DNA from: Methylorubrum rhodinum
GTDB lineage: Bacteria; Pseudomonadota; Alphaproteobacteria; Rhizobiales; Beijerinckiaceae
Assembly: GCF_014199935.1 (NCBI RefSeq)
Contig: NZ_JACHOP010000005.1
Span: forward strand, 124,001 to 188,000
Reading direction: 5' to 3'
DNA length: 64,000 bases
Both the position numbers and the translations under genes were made by a program. The notes below the pieces were generated by a model. It saw only the letters and a program-made list of their open reading frames with translations. It was not told the DNA's origin and ran no database searches. Within the stretch, counting starts at the first letter, position 1. Each line of letters starts with the position of its first letter. Of the stretch, positions 42,764-52,501 are shown piece after piece.

Positions 42764-43780
42764 TCACCCCAGCATCGACGCCACCGCATCGCCCTGGATC
42801 GCCGCCTTCGCCCGCGCCGAATCCACGTCCATCTGCGCGATCAGCGCCTCGGCGCTCGAAAACTTCTCCTCGCCGCGCAGGAAGGCGAGCAGTTCGACCG
42901 CGATCTCCTGACCGTAGAGGTCGCCCGAGTAATCGAACAGATGGACTTCGAGCAGCGGCGCGCCGTCGTCGAAGGTCGGGCGGCGGCCGTAGCTCGCCAC
43001 GCCCGGCACGAGGCGGCCGTCGGGCAGGCGCACCCGCACGGCGTAGATGCCGTGGGCGAGCCCGCAGGAATCGAGGGCGAGGTTGGCGGTGGGGTAGCCG
43101 AGCGTGCGCCCGCGCTTGTCGCCGTGGCGCACCTTCGCCATCACGAACCAGCGATAGCCCAGAAGCGCGTTGGCCCGCGCCATGTCGCCCGCGGCGAGCG
43201 CTGCGCGGATCGCGCTCGACGAGATCGGCGCGCCGCCCGGCCCCCCGGCGACCGCCGGCACGATCCGGCAACTGATCCCGGCCTCCCGGCACAGGTCGGC
43301 CAGGATCGCGGGCGTGCCGGCGCGGCCCCGCCCGAAATGGAAGTCGTGGCCGATGACGACGCCCGCCAGTCCGAGATCGTCGCGCAGCCAGCCCTCGACG
43401 AAGCCGCGGGGGCTCGTCGCCGCAAGCGTGCCGTCGAAGCGGCGCACGAACAGGCCGTCGAGCCCGAGGCGGCCGAACACGATCTCCTTGGCCGTCGGCC
43501 CGGTGAGGCGGAACATCGGCTGATCGGGGGCGAAGAAGGCGCGCGGATGCGGCTCGAAGGTCAGCACGGCGGCGGGCCGCGCGCCGGCCTGTCGGTTCAC
43601 GGCGTCTTGCCGCACCGCCTCGATCAGCGCCCGATGGCCGCGATGCACGCCGTCGAAATTGCCGAGCGCCGCCACGGCGCCCCGGAGCGCGGGCGGCACG
43701 GGGTCGTCCGGCCCGCAGACCGTGAAGGGACGGACACCGGAGGTTTGGCCGGGCTCGGTGGGAAAATCGCCTGACGGCAT
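42764..43780 (-). CDS. ribF: Bifunctional riboflavin kinase / FAD synthetase
   Basis: This 338-residue cytoplasmic enzyme converts riboflavin to FMN and then FAD. The N-terminal FAD-synthetase domain shows ALGNFDGVHRGHRALI near residue 40, and VVIGHDFHFGRGRAG and ISSSAIRAAL. The C-terminal riboflavin-kinase domain has HGDKRGRTLGYPTANLAL and GVASYGRRPTFDDG. I chose ATG 43780 because AGGAG lies 4-8 bases upstream; ATG 43798 would add six residues. The gap to the dehydrogenase stop is only 101 bp and the genes are convergent. Confidence 0.94.
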   Translation of the reverse strand: MPSGDFPTEPGQTSGVRPFTVCGPDDPVPPALRGAVAALGNFDGVHRGHRALIEAVRQDAVNRQAGARPAAVLTFEPHPRAFFAPDQPMFRLTGPTAKEIVFGRLGLDGLFVRRFDGTLAATSPRGFVEGWLRDDLGLAGVVIGHDFHFGRGRAGTPAILADLCREAGISCRIVPAVAGGPGGAPISSSAIRAALAAGDMARANALLGYRWFVMAKVRHGDKRGRTLGYPTANLALDSCGLAHGIYAVRVRLPDGRLVPGVASYGRRPTFDDGAPLLEVHLFDYSGDLYGQEIAVELLAFLRGEEKFSSAEALIAQMDVDSARAKAAIQGDAVASMLG

Positions 43781-44100
43781 CGGCTCCTGCGGGGGCATGA
43801 CGGCGGACCGGAGGCGGACGGCGCCTGAGAGCGCCCAGGAACGCCCAAGAACGCCCACGCCGCACGGGGCGGCTTGGCGAAAACCGTCTGTCCGGTCAAG
43901 CGAGGCGGTGGCGTGGCGGAGCCGCACCACGCGCACTGGCGTGGCGGGTCATGAAGACCAGACCTCGGCAGTTAAACTTTTCGAAATCCGCCGGTGTCTA
44001 TTGTCGCGAGGACGGGAGGCTCCTCCGCGCTCGGGCCGCCGTCCTGTTCGCCCGAGTGAGCCGCCAGCACCGACATCAGGGACAACGGAGCACGATTCAC
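43781..44100. other. Divergent promoter region, ribF / cheY
   Basis: This 320-bp region has no gene I can support; the open frame running into cheY is an upstream extension. A small AT-rich stretch (TTAAACTTTTCGAAA, 43972-43986) may mark the cheY promoter. Confidence 0.45.
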
Positions 44101-44484
44101 ATGGCCCTCGACCTCAGCATGCCGATCCTGGTGGTCGACGACTACCAGACCATGGTGCGCATCATCCGCAACCTCCTGAAGCAGCTCGGCTTCGAGGATG
44201 TGGATGAGGCCTCCGACGGGACCGCCGCGCTCGCCCGCCTCAAGGGCCGCAAGTACGGCCTCGTCATCTCCGACTGGAACATGGAGCCGATGACGGGCTA
44301 CGAGCTGCTTCGCCACGTCCGCGCCGACGAGGGCCTGCGCACCACGCCGTTCATCATGGTTACCGCGGAGTCGAAGACCGAGAACGTCATCGCCGCCAAG
44401 AAGGCCGGCGTGAACAACTACATCGTCAAGCCGTTCAACGCGGCGACGCTGAAGACCAAGATCGAGGCCGTCTGCGGCGCCTGA
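44101..44484 (+). CDS. cheY: Chemotaxis response regulator CheY
   Basis: This 127-residue single-domain receiver has ILVVDDYQTMVRIIRNLLKQ, the phospho-acceptor Asp in LVISDWNMEPMTG near residue 60, Thr in FIMVTAESKTENVIAA, and Lys in YIVKPFNAATL. The DWNMEPMTGYELL wording is characteristic of chemotaxis CheY rather than generic receivers. It is followed 109 bp later by cheZ, so phospho-CheY turnover is encoded locally. The start is the first well-placed ATG, after GGACAACGGAGC. Confidence 0.94.
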   Translation: MALDLSMPILVVDDYQTMVRIIRNLLKQLGFEDVDEASDGTAALARLKGRKYGLVISDWNMEPMTGYELLRHVRADEGLRTTPFIMVTAESKTENVIAAKKAGVNNYIVKPFNAATLKTKIEAVCGA

Positions 44485-44593
44485 CCGCCGCCGGCCCGCG
44501 CCCGCCGCGGCTCGTCCGCGGCGGGGTGCCGGGCCCGACCTCACCCGGTCCATCCCGCAACGTCCCCGTCGAGGGACGCTCGAGAGCTTTTCC

Positions 44594-45130
44594 ATGGGAT
44601 CGATGGCCCTCCCGCGCGACGTCCGGTCGTCGTCAAGCACGCCCTCGGCGATGATCCAGGAACTCCGCGACATCGCGGACTACATCGCCAAGCTTCGAGA
44701 CGCCATCGGGCTGCTCAGGGCCAACGAACTCACCCGCGACCGTCTGCCGATGGTCCACGAGGAACTCGGCGAAGTGGTCGCTGCCACGGCGGGCGCCACC
44801 AACACGATCATGAGCAGCGCCGAGACCATTCTCGGCCTTGCCGACGGACCCGGCTACCGTGCCGCGGTCGAGGCGAGGATCTTCGACATCTTCGAGGCCT
44901 GCGCCTTCCAGGACATCACCGGCCAGCGCATCGCCAAGGTCGCGGAGGCGATGAGCCAGCTCGAAAGCCGCCTCTCGCGCTTCACCGTGGCGGTGAAGGC
45001 CCGCGACGCGGGCGGCGTCGACGAGGGCGAGGTCGACCGGCGCAAGCGCAACGAGTCGCTGCTGCTCAACGGCCCGCAGAAGGGCGGCCCGGCCACCCCG
45101 CAGGACGCCATCGACGCGCTGTTCGACTGA
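44594..45130 (+). CDS. cheZ: CheZ-type chemotaxis phosphatase
   Basis: This 178-residue helical protein probably dephosphorylates phospho-CheY. The catalytic-helix motif AACAFQDITGQRIAKV (family pattern CxFQDxxGQ with the key Asp/Gln) is near residue 105, and the C-terminal peptide DAIDALFD matches the CheY-docking tail of CheZ. It is shorter than E. coli CheZ (214) but similar to alphaproteobacterial ones. It is directly downstream of cheY on the same strand. Confidence 0.9.
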   Translation: MGSMALPRDVRSSSSTPSAMIQELRDIADYIAKLRDAIGLLRANELTRDRLPMVHEELGEVVAATAGATNTIMSSAETILGLADGPGYRAAVEARIFDIFEACAFQDITGQRIAKVAEAMSQLESRLSRFTVAVKARDAGGVDEGEVDRRKRNESLLLNGPQKGGPATPQDAIDALFD

Positions 45131-45267
45131 CCGCCCTCTTCGAACGGGAATGCGGTCGAGCGTACGGCCAAGCTGCCTTGATCGCGACACCCGTTGTGCG
45201 AAAAACTGTCAAGGTCGTCCCGGACAACGGGCCGTGGATTCGAAAAATGAATCCGAAGGGGCTGACC

Positions 45268-45507
45268 ATGGCGAGCATCGACCTGCGGACCGAGCGTGTT
45301 TCCGGCCAGATTTCGGGTGACGTCCTCGATCGCGCCCACGCGCAGGGGCGCCTCGACCATTCCATCGCGGCCACGCTTCTGGTCATCGCCGCCGCCCGCG
45401 TCGAGCGGGAGGCCGCGCCCGTCCACGCCGCGCGCCAGCGGCTGGCCGAAGTCTACGGCGCGACGCGCCTGCGCCGCCGCCTGGAGCGCGAATCCGCGAC
45501 TGGCTGA
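45268..45507 (+). CDS. Small helical protein, 79 aa
   Basis: This 79-residue protein reads MASIDLRTERVSGQISGDVL and then helices rich in Arg, Ala and Glu. I do not recognise a family. GGGG precedes the ATG at 45268; an in-frame ATG at 45247 is the alternative. Its stop is immediately adjacent to the stop of the convergent EAL gene. It could be an accessory to cheY-cheZ, but there is no direct evidence. Confidence 0.55.
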   Translation: MASIDLRTERVSGQISGDVLDRAHAQGRLDHSIAATLLVIAAARVEREAAPVHAARQRLAEVYGATRLRRRLERESATG

Positions 45508-47082
45508 TCAACTCGCCCGTCTCAGAAAATCCCGGAACGGACGCCGCTGCGGCGGCGGGCTCGGCGGCGGATCGGGGGAGGGGGGCGGCGTCGGCGCCGG
45601 GGCATTCGCCTCGGTCAGCACCTCCGCCCGCACCGCCCGCGGCGCGGCGAAGACAGACCCTTGCGCCAGCGGCACGTCGAGGTCGATCAGGTCCGGCACC
45701 TCGCTCTCGCTCTCGACGCCGGTCGCCACCAGCCGGATGCCGGCCCGCGACAGCGAGGCGACGAGATCCTCCAGCGCAATCTCCGGCATCGCGTCGCGCG
45801 GCAGCGGGCGCAGGATCAGGCCGGCCGGCACCTTGACTTGACTGATCCCGCGCTCGGCGAGCGCCACGGCGTCGAAGCGCAGGTCGCTCGGCCGGTCCAT
45901 GACGAAGCCGATCCGACCTTTGAGCCCGGCGAGGAGCGCCGCCTGCTCCGCGTCGAGATTGCGCCAACTCGTCTGCGGCAGGGCGAGCACGACGCGGCCG
46001 GCGAGATCCGGTCCGTCGGCGACGAGCCGCCCGAGCGAGCGCAGGAACCCCGGCTCGAACAGCGAGTGCGGCGTGAGCCCGTAGCCCACCGCCGCCGGGC
46101 TGCCGCGCCCCTGCAGGTGGCGGGCGATGGTGGCGACCCGCTGCAGCATCCGCCGGTCGAGCGCCGTGGTGCGGCCGTGGCGCTCCAGCACCGGCAGAAA
46201 AAACTCCGGATCGAGCATGTCCGCGCCGACCTTCAGCCGCGGCAGCGCCTCGTAGGCCGTCACCTTGCGCTGCGGCAGGGTCACGATCGGCTGCAGAAAG
46301 ACCTCCAGCCCCTCGCCGTCGAAGGCCTCGACCAGCGCCGCCTCGGCGGCGGCGTCGCGCGGCGGCGGCTCGATCCGCGCGGGCGGCGGCAGGTTGGTGC
46401 GCGGCACGAGCCGGGCGGCGGGCTCCGGCGCGGCGGGCTCCGTCGGCGGGGCGGGTCCAGCCGGCCGCACCGCGGCACGCTCCTGCACCGTCCTCTCCTG
46501 CACCGTCCTCTCCTGCGCGGCCCTCTCTTGGGCCACCCTGATCCGGGCGATGTCGCCGTCCTGGTTCGCCACCACGGCGGCGAGTTCGCGCACGATGCCG
46601 CTGAGCAGGCCGATCTCCGCCGTGACCTCCTCGATGCCGGAGGCGAGCCGCGTCTCCAGAGCCGCGACGGCCTGCTCGGACGCGCCTGACGCGGGCTGGG
46701 GCGCGGTGTGCGACGAGGGCACCTGATGGCGGGTCTGGACCAGGGCGGCGGCGACCGCCTCCAGCTTGACGAGTCGTTGCGACAGCACGCCGATCTCGCG
46801 GCTCACCACCTCCTGCGCGGTCGCCATCGCGACGAGGCGGCGGCGCAGGAAGAGGCCGCTCACGACCGCGAGGCCGGAGACGCCGGCCGCCGCGGCGAGC
46901 GGCAGGTAGATCGCCAGCGGCACGAGGATCAGGACGACGATGAGGCCGAGGATCCAGGGGGTGCGGCGCGGGCCGATCGTCGGGGCTGTCGGTGTCTTCA
47001 CCGTCGGTCGACGCGCTTCTTCTCGGGCGGCCTCGGGCCGCAGGCCCCCCCGGAACGGGACCGCCTGAAGGCCGTCCCGCAT
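45508..47082 (-). CDS. TipF-like membrane protein with degenerate EAL domain
   Basis: This protein of up to 524 residues has two membrane helices near residues 42-80 (WILGLIVVLILVPLAIYLPL, then AGVSGLAVVSGLF) and a coiled-coil-like region (about 85-200, with an AQERTVQERTVQERA repeat). It has a Pro/Ala linker and a C-terminal EAL-like domain (250-490). The EAL signature is EALPRLK, the DDFG-type metal motif is absent (MDRPSDL) and AEGVE is ATGVE, so phosphodiesterase activity is unlikely. This architecture equals Caulobacter TipF, a c-di-GMP-binding flagellar assembly factor. The tail is Pro-rich. The start could be GTG 47001 rather than ATG 47082. Confidence 0.78.
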   Translation of the reverse strand: MRDGLQAVPFRGGLRPEAAREEARRPTVKTPTAPTIGPRRTPWILGLIVVLILVPLAIYLPLAAAAGVSGLAVVSGLFLRRRLVAMATAQEVVSREIGVLSQRLVKLEAVAAALVQTRHQVPSSHTAPQPASGASEQAVAALETRLASGIEEVTAEIGLLSGIVRELAAVVANQDGDIARIRVAQERAAQERTVQERTVQERAAVRPAGPAPPTEPAAPEPAARLVPRTNLPPPARIEPPPRDAAAEAALVEAFDGEGLEVFLQPIVTLPQRKVTAYEALPRLKVGADMLDPEFFLPVLERHGRTTALDRRMLQRVATIARHLQGRGSPAAVGYGLTPHSLFEPGFLRSLGRLVADGPDLAGRVVLALPQTSWRNLDAEQAALLAGLKGRIGFVMDRPSDLRFDAVALAERGISQVKVPAGLILRPLPRDAMPEIALEDLVASLSRAGIRLVATGVESESEVPDLIDLDVPLAQGSVFAAPRAVRAEVLTEANAPAPTPPPSPDPPPSPPPQRRPFRDFLRRAS

Positions 47083-47326
47083 GGACTACGTAAACCACTG
47101 TCGCCGAGCCTGCCCGCTGCTGCAAGGCGGGCTGCCGCTTTGTCCCTGTGCAAAGCTCGGACGGAGCGTTCCGCGCTTGCCATCGGTGGGACCGTGCCCG
47201 ACATGGGGTGGAGCCGTGTCCGACCTGATAGCATCCGGTCGGCGCCTCTGAATTTTGCTTGGCCGCGCATTCTTTCGACGAACCGGTTTCCACGTCGTCG
47301 GACTGCGCTCCGGCGAGGAGACAGAC

Positions 47327-47548
47327 ATGGACGACACGCCGATCGAACTGACGATGCGCGTCGAAGGCATGACCTGCGAGGGCTGCGCCAACGCCGTGCG
47401 CCGCACGATCCAGCGGCTCGACGCGCAGGCACAGGTGGCGGTGGACGTGGAGCACGGCCGCGTCACCGCGACGACCCGCGCGCAAAGCCTCGACGTCGCG
47501 CAGGCGCTGACGAAAGCCGGCTACACCGCCACCGCGATGACGGGCTGA
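47327..47548 (+). CDS. HMA heavy-metal-binding protein (CopZ-like)
   Basis: This 73-residue ferredoxin-fold protein carries the metal site GMTCEGCANAVRRTI (CxxC). It probably binds Cu(I) or a similar soft metal and passes it to a partner ATPase not present here. GAGGAG precedes the ATG at 47327. The next gene starts 5 bp after its stop, so the two are probably translationally coupled, an unexpected pair. Confidence 0.9.
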   Translation: MDDTPIELTMRVEGMTCEGCANAVRRTIQRLDAQAQVAVDVEHGRVTATTRAQSLDVAQALTKAGYTATAMTG

Positions 47549-47553
47549 ACACC

Positions 47554-48876
47554 GTGGAGGGGAGCCCGCGCAACGACCTCGACGCGTGGTGGATGCCGTT
47601 CACGGCCAACCGCGCGTTCAAGCGGGCCCCGCGCCTGATATCCGAGGCGGATGGCCTCTACTACCGCGACGCCGGTGGCAAAAAAATTCTCGATGGAATC
47701 GCGGGCCTGTGGTGCTGCAATGCCGGCCACAACCGGGCGCCCATCGTCGCGGCGATCCGCGCGCAGGCGGGGCGGCTCGATTACGCGCCGCCGTTCCAGT
47801 TCGGCCATGAGCCCGCCTTCGCGCTGGCCGCCCGGCTCGCGGCCCTCGCGCCCGCCGGGCTCGACCACGTGTTCTTCTGCAATTCCGGCTCCGAGGCGAT
47901 CGACACCGCCCTCAAGATCGCGCTGGCCTATCGCCACGCCCGCGGAGAGGCCGGGCGCACTCAGCTGATCGGGCGCGAGCGCGGCTATCACGGCGTCGGC
48001 TTCGGCGGCATCTCGGTCGGCGGCCTGCCGAACAACCGCAAGACCTTCGGGCACGGCCTGTCCGGCATCGACCACCTGCCGCACACCTACGACCGGGCGC
48101 ATCAGGCGTTTTCCGTCGGCGAACCGGAATGGGGCGCCCATCGCGCCGACGACCTCGAGCGGATCGTAGCGCTGCACGACGCCTCGACCATCGCGGCCGT
48201 CATCGTCGAGCCGATGGCGGGCTCGACCGGCGATCTGCCCCCACCCGTCGGCTACCTGAAACGGTTGCGCGAGATTTGCGAACGCCACGGCCTGCTGCTG
48301 ATCTTCGACGAGGTCATCACCGGGTTCGGCCGGCTCGGCACCGCCTTCGCCGCCGAGCGCTACGGCGTGACGCCGGATATGATCTGCTTCGCCAAGGGCG
48401 TGACCTCCGGCGCGGTGCCGCTCGGCGGCGTCATCGTGGCCGAGCCCATCCACGCCGCGCTGATGCAGGGGCCGGAGCGGGCGATCGAGCTGTTTCACGG
48501 CTACACCTATTCCGGCCACCCGCTCGCCTGCGCGGCAGGCCTCGCGGCGCTCGACCTCTATCGCGACGAGGGCCTGTTCGAGCGGGCACGGAGCCTGGAA
48601 CCGGTCTTCGCGGAGGCCCTGATGTCCTTGCGCGACGCGCCGAACGTCCTCGACATCCGCACCTGCGGGTTGGCGGCGGGCATCGACCTCGCGCCCCATC
48701 CCGACGGGCCGGGAGCGCGGGGCTTTGCCGTGATGGAGCGCGCCTTCCACGACCACGACCTCGTGGTGCGAATCTCCGGCGACACCCTGGCGCTGTCGCC
48801 GCCTTTGATTGTCGGCGCGGACGACATCGCCGGGCTAGTCGAGCGGCTCGGAAAAGCGATCCGGGCGGCAACGTGA
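47554..48876 (+). CDS. Class III omega-aminotransferase (beta-alanine:pyruvate type)
   Basis: This 440-residue PLP enzyme has the typical N-terminus WWMPFTANRAF, the cofactor loop FFCNSGSEAIDTALKIA near residue 108, LLLIFDEVITGFGRLGT near 250, and the Schiff-base Lys in MICFAKGVTSGAVPLGG near 280. WMPFT and CNSGSEA point to beta-alanine- or omega-amino-acid:pyruvate transaminases. The GTG at 47554, 5 bp after the HMA gene, is the likely start; it has little ribosome-binding sequence of its own, consistent with coupling. Confidence 0.88.
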   Translation: MEGSPRNDLDAWWMPFTANRAFKRAPRLISEADGLYYRDAGGKKILDGIAGLWCCNAGHNRAPIVAAIRAQAGRLDYAPPFQFGHEPAFALAARLAALAPAGLDHVFFCNSGSEAIDTALKIALAYRHARGEAGRTQLIGRERGYHGVGFGGISVGGLPNNRKTFGHGLSGIDHLPHTYDRAHQAFSVGEPEWGAHRADDLERIVALHDASTIAAVIVEPMAGSTGDLPPPVGYLKRLREICERHGLLLIFDEVITGFGRLGTAFAAERYGVTPDMICFAKGVTSGAVPLGGVIVAEPIHAALMQGPERAIELFHGYTYSGHPLACAAGLAALDLYRDEGLFERARSLEPVFAEALMSLRDAPNVLDIRTCGLAAGIDLAPHPDGPGARGFAVMERAFHDHDLVVRISGDTLALSPPLIVGADDIAGLVERLGKAIRAAT

Positions 48877-49055
48877 GGGCCGTCACGGTCCTCTGAAGAA
48901 AGTTGCTGGGGTTTCTCAAAAATTTCCGAGAGGCTTTTGCCCTCGGCTTCGCCCAAACTGCGCCGAACGCTCTATCGTGGCCGTAGGGTTCGCCCGCTCG
49001 TGCCCCGCTTCTGCGTGGGCACACGCTCACGCCACAAGAAACGACGGTGAAGGAA

Positions 49056-50729
49056 ATGCCCTCAGACATCGAGATCGCCCGCGCGGCGACCCTCAAGCCC
49101 ATCGCCGCGGTCGCCGAGAAGCTCGGCGTGCCCGAGGACGCGCTGCACAATTACGGCAAGCACATCGCCAAGATCGATCACGGCTTCATCCAGTCGCTCG
49201 ACGGCAAGCCCGAGGGCAAGCTGGTGCTCGTCACCGCGATCTCGCCGACGCCCGCGGGCGAGGGCAAGACCACGACGACGGTCGGCCTCTCGGACGGCCT
49301 CAACCGCATCGGCAAGCGCACCGTCGCCTGCCTTCGCGAGCCCTCGCTCGGCCCCTGCTTCGGCATGAAGGGCGGTGCTGCCGGCGGCGGCAAGGCCCAG
49401 GTCGTGCCGATGGAGCAGATCAACCTGCACTTCACCGGCGACTTCCACGCCATCACCTCGGCCCACTCGCTGGCCGCGGCGCTGATCGACAACCACATCT
49501 ATTGGGCCAACGAACTCAACATCGACGTGCGCCGTATCCACTGGCGCCGCGTCGTCGACATGAACGACCGGGCGCTGCGCGCCATCAACCAGTCGCTCGG
49601 CGGCGTCGCCAACGGCTTTCCGCGCGAGGACGGGTTCGACATCACCGTGGCGTCCGAGGTCATGGCGGTGTTCTGCCTCGCAAAGGATCTGGCCGACTTG
49701 GAGGAGCGCCTCGGCCGTATCGTCATCGCCGAGACCCGCGACCGCAAGCCGGTGACGCTGGCGCAGGTGAAGGCCACTGGCGCCATGACCGTGCTGTTAA
49801 AGGACGCGCTGCAGCCCAACCTCGTGCAGACGCTGGAGGGCAACCCGGCCCTGATCCATGGCGGCCCGTTCGCCAACATCGCCCACGGCTGCAACTCGGT
49901 GATCGCCACCCGGACCGGCCTTCGGCTCGCCGACTACACCGTCACGGAAGCCGGCTTCGGCGCCGACCTCGGCGCGGAGAAGTTCCTCGACATCAAGTGC
50001 CGCCAGACCGGCTTGCAGCCCTCGGCGGTCGTCATCGTCGCCACCATCCGCGCCCTCAAGATGCACGGCGGCGTCAACAAGAAGGATCTGGCCGGCGAGA
50101 ACCTCGACGCCCTGGAGAAGGGTTTTGCGAATCTCGAGCGCCACGTGAAGAACGTGCGCAGCTTCGGCCTGCCGGTGGTGGTCGGCGTGAACCACTTCTT
50201 CCAGGACACCGATGCCGAGCACGACAAGCTCAAGGAGCTGTGCCGCGACAAGCTTCAGGTCGAGGCCATCACCTGCAAGCATTGGGCCGAGGGCGGCGCG
50301 GGCGCCGAGCAACTGGCGCAGGCCGTGGTGAAGCTGGCGGAAGGCGAGCAGAAGCCGCTGACCTTTGCCTACGAGACCGAGTCGAAGCTCACCGACAAGA
50401 TCAAGGCGATCGCGACCAAGCTCTACGGCGCCGCCGACATCCAGGTCGAATCGAAGGCCGCGACCAAGCTCGCCGGCTTCGAGAAGGACGGCTACGGCCA
50501 ACTGCCGATCTGCATGGCCAAGACGCAGTACTCGTTCTCGACCGACCCGACCCTGATGGGCGCGCCGTCCGGCCACCTCGTCTCGGTGCGCGACGTGCGC
50601 CTCTCGGCCGGCGCCGGCTTCGTCGTGGTGATCTGCGGTGAGATCATGACGATGCCGGGCCTGCCCAAGGTCCCGGCGGCGGACAACATCCGGCTCGACG
50701 CCAACGGGCAGATCGACGGGCTGTTCTAA
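49056..50729 (+). CDS. ftfL: Formate-tetrahydrofolate ligase
   Basis: This 557-residue cytoplasmic enzyme makes 10-formyl-tetrahydrofolate from formate, H4F and ATP, and is the entry of formate carbon into the serine cycle during methylotrophic growth. The ATP loop [14 protein letters not shown] is near residue 65, and [18 protein letters not shown] and the C-terminal GQIDGLF are diagnostic. I chose ATG 49056 (MPSDIEIAR) because that gives the known Methylobacterium length. The sequence is clearly close to M. extorquens FtfL but with many substitutions, so this is another species. A long palindrome follows the stop. Confidence 0.98.
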   Translation: MPSDIEIARAATLKPIAAVAEKLGVPEDALHNYGKHIAKIDHGFIQSLDGKPEGKLVLVTAISPTPAGEGKTTTTVGLSDGLNRIGKRTVACLREPSLGPCFGMKGGAAGGGKAQVVPMEQINLHFTGDFHAITSAHSLAAALIDNHIYWANELNIDVRRIHWRRVVDMNDRALRAINQSLGGVANGFPREDGFDITVASEVMAVFCLAKDLADLEERLGRIVIAETRDRKPVTLAQVKATGAMTVLLKDALQPNLVQTLEGNPALIHGGPFANIAHGCNSVIATRTGLRLADYTVTEAGFGADLGAEKFLDIKCRQTGLQPSAVVIVATIRALKMHGGVNKKDLAGENLDALEKGFANLERHVKNVRSFGLPVVVGVNHFFQDTDAEHDKLKELCRDKLQVEAITCKHWAEGGAGAEQLAQAVVKLAEGEQKPLTFAYETESKLTDKIKAIATKLYGAADIQVESKAATKLAGFEKDGYGQLPICMAKTQYSFSTDPTLMGAPSGHLVSVRDVRLSAGAGFVVVICGEIMTMPGLPKVPAADNIRLDANGQIDGLF

Positions 50730-50740
50730 CCCCTTCGAAA

Positions 50741-50840
50741 ACCCTCCCCCGGCGGATCTCGGGCCTGCCCGAGATCCGCAAGCGCCGATCCGAATCGGGC
50801 AAGCCCGACCTGGGTGGGCCCGACTTGTGTGGGGGAGGGT
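50741..50840. repeat. Nested inverted repeat after ftfL
   Basis: Outer arms ACCCTCCCCC (50741-50750) and GGGGGAGGGT (50831-50840) are perfectly complementary. Inside lies a perfect 13-base palindrome pair, GCGGATCTCGGGC and GCCCGAGATCCGC, with a 2-base loop (50752-50779). It is likely to end or stabilise the ftfL transcript. Confidence 0.8.
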
Positions 50841-50875
50841 GCCCGCGGAGCGGGCGGGAGAGGGGGCCTGTGCTG

Positions 50876-51520
50876 CTCGCCGGGATGGCGGCGATCCGAG
50901 ACCATCCAAGCGACGTCGTGGCACACGCCGGCGCGACGGCGTTTGAGGCGGCGAGCGTCGTTGTCGAGGCTCTCGTGGGTGTCGGCGATCGACGCACCCG
51001 GATCGGCGAAGAGGCGCACGTCGTCGTGGGGGGAGGGGCGGTTGCCCTTGAGCGCCGTCAGACAGTCGTCGCCTCGGGCCACGATGGTCTCGGCGATGGC
51101 GGTCCGGGTGCCCATCGCGTCGGGGGTGACGAGGGCGCCCCGGAGTTCGAGCCGCTCCGGACGGTAGGGGATGGCGGTGATCTCGTTGCTCTCGTCGGCG
51201 ACCGCCGCCTGGCCGAGCACGAGGCGCCGACGGGCGGCCCAGGCCGTGAAGCCGGCCTTGAAGAGATCGGCGTCGAGCGCGTCGACGACATCGTCGAGGG
51301 TGTCGTGGGCGGGCACGCCGCGCGCATAGGGCAGGAAGCGGTGCAGGAAGTCCAGGCGCTGCTCGCCCCAGAGCCGGATCTCGACGAAGTCGTCCATGCC
51401 ACACAATGTGGCGCACGGGATCAGCAGCAGGATTTCGGGCAACGGGTAGACCACACGCCAGCGCCGGCGCGGAACGGTCAGGGCGGAGAAGTGGTCGAGG
51501 ATCGACAGCGAGGACGGCAT
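50876..51520 (-). pseudogene. ISAs1-family transposase remnant
   Basis: The frame begins MPSSLSILDHFSALTVPRRR and YPLPEILLLIPCATLCGMDD, GEQRLDFLHRFLPYARGVPA and HDTLDDVVDALD, all typical of ISAs1 transposases. The central segment with the DGK catalytic motif is missing: FTAW jumps directly to RRLVLGQ. NEITAIPYRPERLELRGALV, VTPDAMG and LTALKGN then follow, but the C-terminal part after VAWMVSDRRHPGE is lost. Internal in-frame deletion plus truncation make it inactive. The frame runs on into the ftfL downstream repeat. Confidence 0.85.
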
Positions 51521-51632
51521 CGGCAGCTCACCGGAGGCAAGCCGCCGCGTGACTCACAAGACGCCCATTCGGCGAACCAAGGCCTCCTCACGCTGAAGCG
51601 ATCCCCCTGAGCCGGTTGACCGAGGAATCTCC

Positions 51633-52385
51633 ATGACGGTGTCGAGCGAGGACGAACTGGCGGCGTTGAAGCGGATCGGGCGCATCGTCGCCGACACGCT
51701 GGAGGCGATGGGCCGGGCCATCGAGCCCGGCATGACCACGCGCGAACTCGACGCGATCGGACGGAGCGTCTTGGAGGCAGCGGGCGCCCGGCCGGCGCCG
51801 GAGACGGTCTACGGATTTCCCGGCGCCACCTGCATCAGCGTCAACGAGGAGATCGCCCACGGCATCCCCGGCGAGCGCCGGATCGCGGCGGGCGACCTCG
51901 TCAACATCGACGTGTCGGCGCAGATGAACGGCTATTTCTCCGACACCGGCGCCTCGTTTCCCGTTCCGCCGGTGACGCGGGCGACGGAGCGGCTGTGCAA
52001 GGACGGGCGCCGGGCGCTCTGGGCCGGCCTGCGCCAGGTCGGCACGGGCCGGCCGATCGCCGGCATCGGCCGGGCGGTGGGGGCTTTTGCCGAGAAGAAC
52101 GGCTATACGCTGGTGCGCAACCTCGCGAGCCACGGCGTCGGCCGCGCGCTGCACGAGGAGCCGACCGAGATCGCGACCTGGCCCGATGCGTCCGAGCGCC
52201 GGATCATGACCGAGGGTCTGGTGCTCACCGTCGAGCCGTTCCTGTCGCTCGGCGCCGACTTCGCCGAGAACCGCGACGACGACCCCTGGACCCTCTACAG
52301 CCGCCCGCGCGCCCGCACGGTGCAGTACGAGCACACGGTGGTGGCCACCCGCAACGGGCCGCTGATCCTGACGATGGCGGGGTAG
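51633..52385 (+). CDS. map: Methionine aminopeptidase, type I
   Basis: This 250-residue cytoplasmic metallopeptidase removes initiator Met. All five metal ligands are visible: Asp/Asp in [20 protein letters not shown], His in [13 protein letters not shown], Glu in [12 protein letters not shown] and Glu in [10 protein letters not shown]. The [20 protein letters not shown] block is standard. Length is normal. Two map genes are common in this order; this one stands alone. Confidence 0.95.
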   Translation: MTVSSEDELAALKRIGRIVADTLEAMGRAIEPGMTTRELDAIGRSVLEAAGARPAPETVYGFPGATCISVNEEIAHGIPGERRIAAGDLVNIDVSAQMNGYFSDTGASFPVPPVTRATERLCKDGRRALWAGLRQVGTGRPIAGIGRAVGAFAEKNGYTLVRNLASHGVGRALHEEPTEIATWPDASERRIMTEGLVLTVEPFLSLGADFAENRDDDPWTLYSRPRARTVQYEHTVVATRNGPLILTMAG

Positions 52386-52501
52386 GCGGCCGCGATCCTG
52401 CGGGAAAGGTGAGCGCCGCCGGGCTTGACCGTTCTGCCCGGCGCGCCGAAACCTTCCACCGCCGCGCCGGAAGACGCGCGGATCAGCCGGGAGGGACGAG
52501 A

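Noticed and set aside
45508..47082. Active c-di-GMP phosphodiesterase
   Set aside because: The EAL, DDFG-type and AEGVE motifs needed for metal binding and catalysis are altered or absent.
48877..49055. A riboswitch upstream of ftfL
   Set aside because: The 179-base leader shows no conserved ZTP, THF or other riboswitch core that I can recognise.
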